A stretch of 64,000 nt of DNA from Microvelia longipes (lineage: Eukaryota; Arthropoda; Insecta; Hemiptera; Veliidae). The notes beneath the pieces were generated by a model that was not told where the DNA came from, did not search any database, and saw only the letters and a list, made by a program, of their open reading frames with translations. Shown in pieces: positions 13,601 to 22,650 of this stretch; position 1 is the stretch's first letter; each line of letters begins with the position of its first letter. Made by a program: the position numbers and the translations under genes. The stretch covers positions 24,658,361 to 24,722,360 of the forward strand of contig JACMZG010000008.1 in assembly GCA_018340805.1 (NCBI GenBank), written 5' to 3'.

Positions 13601-15418
13601 ATAGTGCGGCGAGTATAGTACTATAAACCCAAATACTAGTAAACTATTAATATTATTAAGCTAAACTAAAGTTGAAGCTAATCTGTCCCATGGATTAACA
13701 TTGCTAAGAAACAATAGTTAATTTGTCTCGTGTATTAGCTTATTAGCTATTACTAATAATTGACTAATCTAGAACAAAGTTTTCAGACTTATATCTCTCT
13801 TTACAGCAAAATATATCTTTATGAAATAAATATCTTGTTTGGTATCTAAATTCTAGAACTGTTTAATTATTAAAATTGTGATTAATTAATGGAATGCAAT
13901 CACTATAATTTTTTATTTAATAATTCAATTATACTAGTTAGCTAGTTTTGCTTGAAATCTTATACTTATTGCACTTTTTAAATTGTGATCTTAAAACCAA
14001 CTTTTGTGTCTTAGGTATTTGACTTATTTCGTTTAAATTTTAAAACTAAACGATAGACTGTAGCTTTCCATTTTCTTTTTATTTTCCTTTCAGTCCTGCT
14101 AATCCAGTAACAAAAAAAAGTTTATTTGTATTTTATTTGACCCATCTTCTATTTTTTCCAGAGTGTGTACCTGTTAAAGTTCTTTGTGTGGGAGATTGGT
14201 TATTTTTACACAATAGACATTATTGAGGACAGAGCTAGTTATTATCTATGTTGGGGAACACTCGTCTGGGTTCCATCATTCTATACTTGGTCTTCTTACT
14301 ATCTAGTTCATTTTCAATCATCCCTAACCAATTTTGCTGCAACTATGATATTTATTGCTGGTTTGCTGTCTATTTTACTAAATTATCTGGTGGATTTAGA
14401 AAGACAAGTTTTTAGAAAAACTGGTAAATCATTTTTACCTGGAAAAACTACTTTTATGAAAGTTACCTACAAAGATGATTCAGGTATATCAACTTTTTAT
14501 TGATACATATTAGCTTTATGCATTGAAGGCGCATTAGCTTTTCTTTTGCTTTGTATTGGAGCTAGAGTTAGATGTATATGAAGTACTACAGTAAAAGAAC
14601 TTTACTTTTTAACATGCTAAAACAAAATAATCGATATACTAATTAATGTTAATTATTGATCAAATTAATCAATATGGTGTTATATTTATTTAAATAATAA
14701 AAAAACATTTTATTATAAGTGAATTGTATTTTATTATCATAGCTGTTAGCTAATATATAAAAAATATTCTGAAAAATGTGCTTATGAGGTTGGCATGGAT
14801 GGGGAGAGGTGGATTTTTAGAAGGGAGGACTCACTGATCAGATTTTTGTTCCAAAACATTCACAAAACACTTTTTTGGATTGACATGAAACTTCTTACAA
14901 AAATTGACCTCCTAATATCCCGAACCCTATTGTTTATGAATTATGTGTGACGTCATTAAACCAAAGTAATGACTCAGAAAAAATTTTGCCTAAAAGGTTG
15001 AAAGCCTCTTGTTTTCTTTAGAATTAGGTATTACTTTTTGTCTCAATTATAACTCATGACCAACAAACTATTTTTTCTAGATGTATACACTGATAAAAGA
15101 TACTCTGTGGTGCATCTTAACATTTAAATATTCTATGTTCTAGGTAAAAAGCATGAATCTACCTTGCTGACTTCTGGATTCTGGGGTAAAGCTCGCCATC
15201 TGAACTATGTATTTGAAATATCACTGACTGGGTCTTGGTGTCTTGAAACCTATGGTACTGGTATTGTAGAACCGTACCTATATCTGTACTTTCTTACCAT
15301 TCTACTAGTTCACAGATTCTACAGAGATCAGAATAGATGTAGAAGAAAATATGGTGATAAACAATGGAATGATTATTGCAAAGTTGTTCCTTATAAGTTT
15401 ATTCCTTATGTAATATAA
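5110..15418 (+). CDS. DHCR7-like: 7-dehydrocholesterol reductase-like sterol reductase (six exons)
   Basis: Joined exons are 5110-5245, 7497-7645, 10216-10397, 12330-12549, 14162-14483 and 15144-15418: 1284 nt, 427 residues. All introns are GT-AG and all phases match (1,0,2,0,1). The family comprises multi-pass ER membrane enzymes that reduce a sterol-ring double bond with NADPH; DHCR7 reduces the delta-7 bond of 7-dehydrocholesterol. Landmarks are VKGIFFP in exon 3, GSELHPR (176-182) in exon 4, YTIDI and YYLCWG in exon 5, and SGFWGKARHLNYV (347-359), HRFYRD (393-398) and KYG in exon 6. YTIDI and SGFWGxARHxNYV fit DHCR7 better than lamin B receptor or delta-14 reductases. Human DHCR7 has 475 residues; the N-terminus here is shorter. 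An in-frame TAA at 5101 supports the ATG at 5110. Differences from the vertebrate pattern (NPR to HPR, NYVGD to NYVFE, RDE to RDQ) leave activity uncertain. Confidence 0.9.
5299..5900 (-). repeat. Dispersed repeat family A, copy in intron 1
   Basis: Contains the family landmarks: GGAAAAGTATTGTGTTTGC, the GGATTTCACCGG block, a TGTGTGTG run followed by TTATCATCGTAG, GTGGATCATAAAAGTTAAGC, and the GACAAGCGAAGCGAG motif repeated (about 5752 and 5812). It ends near AAGTTCCAAGGTAC. I define the plus orientation as GGTACCTCGG through GAGGAAAAGTAAAAA, so this copy is minus. No coding capacity is seen. The class is unknown. Confidence 0.7.
6834..6999. repeat. (TA)n microsatellite, about 166 bp, intron 1
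   Basis: An almost pure AT dinucleotide array broken by a few TT/AA steps. Length is likely to vary between individuals or be imprecise in assembly. Confidence 0.97.
7000..7210 (-). repeat. Dispersed repeat family D, copy in intron 1
   Basis: CTTGATCAGTGAGTCC, CACCTCTCCCC and CATAAGCTCATTTT match the reverse complement of about 14775-14855. ATCAGAACTAATGCTA and ACATAGTAGTA match 22130-22190. No coding frame is seen. Confidence 0.65.
7497..7645 (+). CDS. DHCR7-like: DHCR7-like exon 2 (residues 46-95)
   Basis: Acceptor TTCCAG|GG, donor CAG|GTGAGT. Encodes a membrane segment (LYTVCFYFIWALIWL) aligning with the LYT segment of vertebrate DHCR7. The phase is 1 in and 0 out. The frame continues past the donor to 7732, but the donor is near-consensus and exon 3 continues the homology. 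Confidence 0.85.
7735..8910. repeat. 54-bp minisatellite in intron 2
   Basis: About 20 degenerate units of ATCTCTATCTAACCAGGATG, then ATAGAGATTCTCTGTCTACT and CAGAATAATA with a few joining bases. The unit is 54 bp, a multiple of three, so several copies stay open (18-residue repeat MIEILCLLRIIDDLYLTR). Many copies carry short indels. The spurious ORFs at 8033-8302 and 8307-8492 come from this. There is no sign that it is an exon. Confidence 0.95.
9159..9678. mobile_element. Foldback (MITE-like) element with three tandem right arms, intron 2
   Basis: The left end 9159-9246 and right end 9591-9678 are reverse complements over about 88 bp with about two mismatches (GTTAATAAAAAGTGTAAT at the tips). 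The right side is a tandem array of a 140-bp unit starting TTCTGCCTGGGA at 9289, 9429 and 9569, each holding another copy of the arm. TTAA at both tips would fit a TTAA-targeting element, but the tip sequence makes this ambiguous. No transposase is present. Confidence 0.9.
10216..10397 (+). CDS. DHCR7-like: DHCR7-like exon 3 (residues 96-155 plus two bases)
   Basis: Acceptor TTTTAG|GA, donor GTATGT. Opens with DNGL, corresponding to INGL in human DHCR7. It spans a membrane segment and ends with VKGIFFPA, one of the best conserved DHCR7 stretches (human VKGYFFPT). Confidence 0.9.
10567..10652. repeat. (TA)n microsatellite, intron 3
   Basis: An AT dinucleotide array of about 86 bp, 170 bp beyond the exon 3 donor. 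Confidence 0.97.
11393..11650 (-). repeat. Dispersed repeat family A fragment, intron 3
   Basis: Shows the family order: TTTCAATACGAC, TGGGATCATATAAGTTAAG, GACAAGCAAAGTGAGTC, then GAGTTCCGAGGTACC. Only the GAGCGAAGCGAG half is present. Confidence 0.7.
12275..12319 (+). repeat. 15-bp tandem repeat (x3) next to the exon 4 acceptor
   Basis: Three exact units of ATTGTTGCAATGCTT, followed directly by GTTGTTTTAG, the acceptor of exon 4. The array sits where the branch site and polypyrimidine tract should be. Confidence 0.95.
12330..12549 (+). CDS. DHCR7-like: DHCR7-like exon 4 (residues 156-229)
   Basis: Acceptor TTTTAG|AG, donor CAG|GTATGA. Holds the family signature as GSELHPR (176-182), where vertebrate DHCR7 has GIEFNPR. 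It also has CRLG (194-197) where human has GRPG, so the arginine and last glycine are kept. The following hydrophobic helix ends in VMLQ, matching the human VNVLQ boundary. Confidence 0.88.
13295..13380. repeat. 86-bp hairpin repeat, intron 4
   Basis: The arms 13295-13322 and 13353-13380 are near reverse complements (AGCATTTTGTTTTTAAA against TTTAAAACAAAATGCT, each with ACGATATC or GATATCGT). The centre TATCCATTTGCCAATGGATA continues the hairpin. It is a short MITE-like palindrome. Confidence 0.85.
14162..14483 (+). CDS. DHCR7-like: DHCR7-like exon 5 (residues 230-336 plus one base)
   Basis: Acceptor TTCCAG|AG, donor CAG|GTATAT. SVYLLKFFVWE aligns with AIYVIDFFWNE, YTIDIIED with KTIDICHD, and YYLCWGTLVWVPSFYT with WYLGWGDCVWLPYLYT of human DHCR7. 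FRKTG then corresponds to FRRTDG. This exon gives the clearest DHCR7 assignment. Confidence 0.93.
14770..15050 (+). repeat. Dispersed repeat family D, copy in intron 5
   Basis: GGGGAGAGGTGGATTTT and GACTCACTGATCAGAT are the reverse complement of 7000-7040. GTGTGACGTCATTAAACC matches the reverse complement of 22270-22295. No coding frame is seen. Confidence 0.6.
15144..15418 (+). CDS. DHCR7-like: DHCR7-like exon 6 (residues 337-427, stop)
   Basis: Acceptor TTCTAG|GT. Encodes SGFWGKARHLNYV (347-359), the last membrane segments, HRFYRDQNRC (393-402), KYG (405-407) and VPYKFIPYVI at the C-terminus. This is the NADPH- and sterol-binding end of the family. The stop TAA is at 15416-15418. Confidence 0.95.
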
Positions 15419-15747
15419 AGTAAAATTGACTACATTATTTATAAAGACTTAAAAGAGTATTGAAAGTACTTTGATACAACGACCATGACACTAGTGAGTT
15501 TTCCATATTAATGGTTTTCTGCCCTGTCATTCTTTCTCTATATTAGAGAGTAAAATAGACAAAATAATTAGATAGGACAATAATTAACAAATTAATTGAA
15601 ACAATTAACTATAATTCAATTGGACAATAATTTATTATAATTATTATTCTTTGGAAGGCATCCTGCAAGGATGCAATGAGTCAAAAAATTACAAATATTG
15701 ACATAAGATCTAAATCTAAAACTTAACTAAACAATAAATCAACTTTT
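15419..15747 (+). other. Probable 3' untranslated region of the DHCR7-like gene
   Basis: AT-rich, no ORF. AATAAA occurs at 15733-15738, about 315 nt after the stop and just before a foldback element. In such AT-rich DNA this signal is weak evidence. Confidence 0.35.
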
Positions 15748-16108
15748 AATTTATTTAAAGACACTGGATGGGACTGAAATAACAACTTCTTACTTCTTTA
15801 AATGACTATATTTCGCCTGACCCCAGGCATACTCATGTCTACAAACGACAAGAGGATGTTTTGTCTAATTCTTCGTTTCACTTCATAAGTATTATAAAAC
15901 CAATTAATTTGGATTTAATTAGACCATGAACTAAATGAAGAAACTCCTTCCTTTCCTTCTTCCTTCCTTCCCTCTGTTCCAGCTACATGTCAATTAAATC
16001 CAAATTAATTGATTTTATAATACTTCGCCTGGGGTCAGGCGAAATATAGTCATTTAAAGAAGTAAGAAGTTGTTATTTCAGTCCCATCCAGTGTCTTTAA
16101 ATAAATTA
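15748..16108. mobile_element. 361-bp foldback (MITE-like) element
   Basis: The left arm from TAATTTATTTAAAG and the right arm ending CTTTAAATAAATTA are reverse complements over about 80 bp, including GACTGAAATAACAACTTCTT. A second inverted block (ATTAATTTGGATTTAATT against AATTAAATCCAAATTAAT) follows inward. The centre has a CCTT-rich run (about 15945-15975). The left side carries about 65 bp not paired on the right. No coding capacity is seen. Confidence 0.88.
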
Positions 16109-17184
16109 TAAATAATGGTGACGAATACTAATAATATCAATATCAATAAATCAACAATAACTATTAAAACAAATAAACTAAACTAACAACAAATAAACAA
16201 ATATTCTGCACTTATATTGATCGCATTTGTAAAAATCAACAAATTTTGTTAATAGTCTTAGCCATTAAGTAATAACCTATTGTTTCAATAAAAGATTTTG
16301 TGCTTTCAGCAATAGATTTACAAGCTTTTCATTCTTTCATGTTAGTTGGAAGTGTGTTAAAGAATGAGGCAGGTAAATTAAAAGGAGGTTTTTGAAATAA
16401 GGATGTTTGGGTTAAAGGCGGATTGAGATGGTATTGTTGACTAGTATGAGATTTAAAGATTCCTGGGTATTGTTGGATTAACTTATATGCTTTTAAAATC
16501 AGATTAGAAGGGGCTGTTAGGACATTGTTTTTATTAAAGTTTGTTTAACAATCACACCAGATAATGGTTTTGTGGTAAAAATATGTTTAGTAATTCTTTT
16601 TGGAAGAATGTGTACCCCATTACTATGGCTACTTGTTCTCTTTTCATAAATATGACTATATAAATAAGTGTAGTAAAATACTCTGATCATTATAGTTTAT
16701 TTTGTTTCATCCCTCTTAAATTCATTTTTATTAATAATAAAAAACTCATATATAGGTTTTTGCTCAATTTTATCTTAGTCTTAAACTTTTTAGTGGTAAT
16801 ATGAACTGATCAATTGTTAGATACCTTTATAGTATTAATTTGTAAACTAATGTTAAATTTTTAATTGTTTTACGATTTTTTATGTGTTGTTTCAAGAAGT
16901 TAAGACTTAGTTGCAAGTGTTGTTACCTTTATGTATTTAATTAGTAAACTCCATTATAATTTCAAGTATTTACCAAATTTTAGTTTTAGTTCCGATATTT
17001 ATAGAATTTAGGCGACCTAATGCTGTAATTATTGTCAAAGATAATGGAGTGTACCTTTATACTTTTATATAATCGCTAGTATACATCTTAAATCTTTGAT
17101 TATTATCTTCTTATGATGTATCCTTGTTTTCTGATAAAAACAAAAATAAATATTCAAGAAAAAAAAATTTTCCGTGTTAGTGTA
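16109..17184. other. AT-rich intergenic stretch, no feature seen
   Basis: No coding signal or recognised repeat. Confidence 0.3.
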
Positions 17185-17950
17185 AGGAATTTTTACTTTT
17201 TCTCATTTGTTCCATTTACAGGAAAAGTATTGTGTTAACACTAAACTGGGATTTCATCTGAATAAACATTTCAGATGTTTTTAAGACTTCTTGAGTAGTT
17301 TTACCAAGTTGTCTATCTGTGTATTTGTTATCATTGAAGCTCCCAGTGTGTTTTTGCTAGATAGCTGAAACTTGTTACAAAAATCAATGGTTTGATCTAG
17401 TTGCAAAAATAATTTTTCTAAGATGTCATTTGCCATTATTAATGATTCAGCCAAAATTTTGAAAATTCATTTAACACAGAATAATGATTAGATTAATTTA
17501 AAATGTTGTACCTATGTACTTCTAAAAAAACCAACAAATGGTGCTAAGTTTCATCTAAATTATCATTATAAGTCCAATTTTTATAGAATAACATGTATTC
17601 ATTTTTTAAAAAATCTTTAAAATTCAAAAAATAATAATATAAAAAATAATAATTTGAGTTTAAACTTAGTGTAAAAATCCCTTTGTGTAAAAAAGTATAT
17701 AATGTTTATAACATGAATAAACGGAATAAACATTCATGTTTACTACATGAATGTTACTATGATCAATATGGCTACAAGCAGTCTCGAGCGAGGCCAATCC
17801 CTGGATGGGTGTCTGCTGGGAATAAAATATTTTAAATTTGTGAGGATGAGTGAAGTGAGTCCAAAGACAAACATTTTTTTATAAATTAGGTGATTTCAAT
17901 ATTCTGATAAAGAGAGGAAAATTTTGAGTTACCTTAGAATTAAGGAATAT
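17185..17950 (-). repeat. Dispersed repeat family A, near-complete copy
   Basis: Carries GGAAAAGTATTGTGTT, CTGGGATTTCATC, TTGTTATCATTGAAGC, CAATCCCTGGATGGG, and GATGAGTGAAGTGAGTCC in family order. It ends near AGTTACCTTAG. Diverged from the 5.3-kb copy. Confidence 0.65.
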
Positions 17951-18929
17951 AATTGGTGACAAAACATTAATATCTAGTTCTGACATAGACATAGTTAACT
18001 TATTGTTGATGTACATAAATCATATGGTACTCTTTCAAAAAGAACGAAAAAAGAATTTGGTATGGCAACTTTTCTCACCATATCAGATTATTACCACCAG
18101 ATCATCCTCATTGCTTACTTTACTTTACTTACTTTCATTTTTGATTAAATGAAATCAAACCCAAGGTATTTTAACAGAAATAAAAAGAGTAGAAATTTTA
18201 TGTTTCATTGTATCCCAACCTCGAATGGTAATTACTATATCTACAGGAGGAGGTTATTTTATATTTTTTTATGTAAATCTATTTTTAAAGAAAAGAAAAA
18301 AAATTATATTAGTATATTTATTTATTCCTTTTATTTTTCTTTTACTAGTAGGGTTGAGGCAAAAAGAAATAGCATGAATAGCTGACTACTAAAAAGTTCT
18401 TTGCTGGTTTTTAAGTCTGGGTCCTTACACCCTTAGCCGATGGAGTCTCATATAATGTATTGTAGTGGAGTAATTAACATTACCTCATAATTAAGGTGAA
18501 ACCTTTTCCTTTGGTGGAAAACCAAACCTTTAGCTTTGGTGTAAATGAAGAAATATAATAACTAGTGAAATAAAAATAACATGGATCTGGATCAGTGACA
18601 TTGTGTATAGTCCATAAAGCTGTGTAAAAAAACTTTGTAATACTATATTTATTTATTCTTTTCAAAATAGACCATAATAAGGTAGCTGTGCGTCTATAAT
18701 TGTTTTCTTGTCCCTGACCAGTTACTTGAAATTTTCCAATTTTGAGATAATATAGTGTTACTTATGGGTACTTTTAATTATTTAAATAATACTTTGTTGA
18801 CTTATAATAATATTTCCAAGTAATATTTGTTGCACTCTCTTCGTTCAACAATTTTTACAACTGTGTTTACCACCATGCTTTTGAGATAACATCTTAGGTC
18901 TTTAAGGTACCTATTTATTTTACTTGGAC
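17951..18929. other. AT-rich stretch, no gene supported
   Basis: A 78-codon open frame at 18149-18385 is low in complexity (Lys, Asn, Phe, Tyr-rich) and has no recognisable motif. I do not call it a gene. Confidence 0.3.
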
Positions 18930-19346
18930 TTTTAAAAATGCAGATCAAAAAGGGCCCTAGCTTTCTTGATCAGGGCCTCTTAAGCAAAAGGGCTTAAGAT
19001 ATTTTTTAAAGTAATTAAAAATATATTCTAAATTTCAGATTTTCATTAAACCTAGACGTTTAAGGGCCCCATACGCAGACCAAAGCCAAATTATTAAATA
19101 TTACATTTACATGAATTAACTTAAGTTTTGATTCAGTTTATTTTATAGTTACTTATTTACTTAAGTTTATTTAAATAAAATAATTTTATTAAATGATGCA
19201 TGCTATAATCATTAATACTACTCCAGTTAAAAGTAGACCCCTCTACTTGGAAAGCAATACAGGACCCCCACTCCCCCCTATTGGGTCCCTTGAGATCTAG
19301 GTTTGGGCCAAACCCTCCTTGGGCCTTTTTGGATCAATCCGCCACT
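18930..19346 (+). mobile_element. hAT-like non-autonomous element, family B copy
   Basis: Shares CTATAATCATTAATACTACTC and TTTGGGCC blocks with 27435-28035. The right end reads GGATCAATCCGCCACTG; its complement, CAGTGGCGGATTGATCC, is like a hAT terminal repeat. The left end is not clear and there is no transposase. Confidence 0.55.
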
Positions 19347-19639
19347 GCGAAGCCTATATTGCCTATACATGAAATATGTATATAGCAAGTTATTGTCCCT
19401 CAATAATGACTTCAACAGTTCACTACACAGCGAGAAGTTATCTATCGAGCTAAAATTTAATGTAAATATAATTGTCTGTGTAAGACAAGTCTTATTCTAT
19501 CATTGTTAGCATTACTCCTAGCAAACTTTTATCGTACGACATATAGAATTTGATGTAAATAAATCATGGTTTACGTCTAATACACTAAGAAATTCGCTGA
19601 TATTGTGGCAATATTTCACTTAAAAAACTATTTTTACTG

Positions 19640-19910
19640 CAGACAATCTTATGGCCACAGGGAGGTTGAAGACCTTGTTTTTATTATTAATCTTTGCGAG
19701 AGTCATGAGTAACAATAGAGATATATACTAGAGGGAGCATAGCCTATCTCAATGCATTGTAAGGGCCGAAACATCATTTTGGGGTTCTGTGTAACCTCAT
19801 TGAAACCTCCTCTAAAATTGAGTTAAGGTTATAATAAATAACTTTTCGTCAGTCTTTTGCACATTATTCGAGTATTGTTTTGTATTTTAAAGTTCTATTT
19901 TATAAGTTAC
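19640..19910 (+). repeat. Dispersed repeat family E, copy 1
   Basis: GAGATATATACTAGAG, CATAGCCTAT, TTCTGTGTAACCT, and GAGTTAAGGTTAT recur in the same order at 58555-58790. Class unknown. Confidence 0.7.
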
Positions 19911-20850
19911 TGTAATTTTGTTCTGTTATATAACATTTGTAATAATAATAAAAGGTATCCAGGTTACTTTTTTGATGTTTCAAAATTTAACCAATATGGC
20001 CTCTAGTAAAATATCTCTATGTGAGTAAGAACGTTGCCTGCTCATTTTCCCTTTGAAAATTCGCTAAAAACCGAAAAGGTATTCGTTAGCTCTCGACTTC
20101 TGGTAATATTCACCTAACTTATTTGCACTCATTTTCTTTTTAAGTAATATGAAAGTATGATTAGAAGAAATAATCGTAAAGTTGTGTGTGCCTTATCATT
20201 ACAATGCCACGATTCACAAATCTTAATTTAGAAATGAATCTTTTTCTGCTTAGTAATTGTAATTTTGGCATTAATGATTCATGTAAGGATAAAAACGATT
20301 TTAAGAAATTCGTGATAGTTAATTTTAAGTGTAGGTATTTTACTTTACCATAGATTTAATTTTTTATTGCACTCTTGATTGTTGTAAAAATCAAGAAGAA
20401 CGCGCTTTTATAAATATTGATTTAGCTTGCTGTTGAAATGTAAGTACTGATGCATTTTTTAACTTTAAATTGGTTAAATCTTCTTATAAGCATGTTGCAT
20501 GACATGACAAAATAGCATGGGCATGACAGATGAAATCTTTGAATTTAAAGCAGGCTCTTAAGAGTACTTTTCAATCAAGTTTCTGTGGCTACGATCTCAC
20601 GACAATATCCAGGGTGAAGGTTACATTGTGTTTAGCATAATTAGAACTGTCGCTAGTAACTAATTTTAAACTTTTACTTGATCCACATAGATTAGCATGT
20701 GTGTTATTAAATAAATTCGCGCATCATATTATATAGTTAGTTTATAGGGTCATTCCATTACCAGCCAGGCAGAGGGCTGACAGGTGACCGAGTTCGATTT
20801 TCTTATAATTTTAATATGTTGTACCCCCATAGGTAGGAAATGTTTCCCTT
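19911..20850. other. Intergenic stretch, no feature seen
   Basis: No ORF of note and no recognised repeat. Confidence 0.3.
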
Positions 20851-21509
20851 GATAAAGTACAACAACAATATGGCCGCGAAGCGGCCTCCAGTGCCGACGT
20901 CATATTGTAGTATAAATCTACTATATAGTAGTTTTTATAGCTTGATTTTTACAACATTCATGATTATACTGTGAGCATGTTAAATGGTAAAAAATATTCT
21001 GTTTTGAAATAAATGGTTAATGCGAAAGCAACCTTTTTTCTTTATAAAGTATTCTTCATTCTATGGAAAGCAATCAATTAACTGCATTCGCATAAACCTG
21101 TTACTGCTTTTTTTCTTCCTTTTTTCTAAAAGGAAGCCAAATTAACAATATTAGCAATATTAGCCATTATTCTTAATGGCTAATATTGTATTATAAGTAT
21201 TGTATGATATTTTGTAATTAGTATGTTGCCTAATTGTATTTCTTTTGTGATGTTGTTTTTTTTATAACTGGTATAAAATAAGAAACGTGAAATAAGGGAT
21301 TTAAAGACTGCGAATGCACCTTTTACTTCATGATTGGTAATTATGAATCTGTAGAGTTTATTGATACTGTTACTCGAGAATTGATAAGTTTTTTTTAATT
21401 TTTTAAAAATGTATATATTAAATAAAATAAGAATCCTTTGGCCTCTTAGCTGCTCCGCAGCGTCGGCGCCGGAGGCCGCTCCGTGGCCACATGGTTGTTG
21501 TACTTCATC
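20851..21509. mobile_element. 659-bp element with GC-rich terminal inverted repeats (family C)
   Basis: The left end 20851-20899 (GTACAACAACAATATGGCCG, then CGAAGCGGCCTCC) and right end 21461-21509 are reverse complements at roughly 80%. The interior is AT-rich and non-coding. A right-end relative lies at 25768-25816. Confidence 0.75.
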
Positions 21510-21584
21510 AGTTCGTCATATTACTGGTTTGTATAAGTCTCATACTGCTTTGATATAAGCGAATTTTCAAATGTATTAGTAAAA

Positions 21585-22060
21585 ATCAGGTACGGGGTAC
21601 CTCGGAACTTTTCTTCATCAATTGATTATTTTTCGATTTTTAACAATTTTTTAAAAAAACATACACATGTCATTTGATAAAAGTTGAACTAATGATGGAA
21701 ATGAAATGAAACTTAGCACATATATTAGACTTATATATATAACTACATGTATGCAAAATTTTTAATCAGATCGCATAATTTTTTCGCGTGTTATAATTTA
21801 TGAAATTTTCCAAATAGCACAACTACAGCGGTAGACTAATGTTGCACAAAGTTTCAACTCTCTAGCATAAATACACTAGGAGCTACGATGATAAAAGACA
21901 CACACACACACATACAGACAACTTTGCGAAAACCACTCAGGAGGCCTTGAAACACCTGAAACGAATAATTCCGGTGACATCCCGGTTTTGGATTTTTTGC
22001 AAACACAAATACTTTTCCTATACACCTACAGTATATATGAGGAAAAGTAAAAATACATGA
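21585..22060 (+). repeat. Dispersed repeat family A copy
   Basis: Runs from CAGGTACGGGGTACCTCGG through CACTAGGAGCTACGATGAT, a CACACACA run and GACATCCCGGTTTTGGATT to ATGAGGAAAAGTAAAAA. The GAGCGAAGCGAG half is missing. Confidence 0.85.
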
Positions 22061-22079
22061 TTTGTTTACATTATGTCAA

Positions 22080-22350
22080 TCAATGACACAATGTTTTGTT
22101 TGACTTGACATATATAATTCAATCAATAAAACCGGAACTAATACTAAAAATACAATGAAACTTTGTATATTTGTAAACCATACATAGTAGTAAATATGTA
22201 ACAAATTTCAGCCCAACCTAATTTCTATACGAAGATTTGTGTTTTTTTTTAAATATTTGTGGGGTCATTTTTGTGGTTTAATGGCGTCACACATATTTCA
22301 TGTGTGAACTGTGTGAAATGACCCCAATCTCATAAGCACATTTTTTCTTT
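22080..22350 (-). repeat. Dispersed repeat family D copy
   Basis: Contains ACCGGAACTAATACTA, ACATAGTAGTA, GGTTTAATGGCGTCACAC and CCCAATCTCATAAGCAC, shared with 7000-7210 and 14770-15050. Confidence 0.7.
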
Positions 22351-22507
22351 GAAAATTCGCTAAAACTTATTAACTATTGAGTAATAGTAGAAAAAGAGTA
22401 GAAAGTCAATTTAATGTACAGTACACGTGTATTTAGTCTACCAACTAACATTTTCGATTTGACTAATATACTTACCAAAGAAAACTATATGTTTTCTGCC
22501 TAAACGG

Positions 22508-22521
22508 GCATTATTATTATT

Positions 22522-22599
<78 letters not shown>

Positions 22600-22650
22600 T
22601 ATATTTATAATATATATATATATATATATTATTATATATATAATATAATA
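22508..22650. repeat. (ATT)n then (TA)n microsatellite
   Basis: Starts after CTAAACGGGCATT, a phrase also found at about 47705 next to another ATT run, so the array may be the tail of a dispersed element. Confidence 0.93.

Noticed and set aside
5110..15418. Lamin B receptor or delta-14 sterol reductase as the identity of the gene
   Set aside because: The exon 5 and 6 motifs (YTIDI, SGFWGxARHxNYV) match DHCR7 better, and there is no Tudor or nucleoplasmic domain at the N-terminus.
18149..18385. 78-codon ORF, considered as a mitochondrial insert
   Set aside because: I could not match it to any mitochondrial protein, and composition is Lys/Asn/Phe-rich low complexity.
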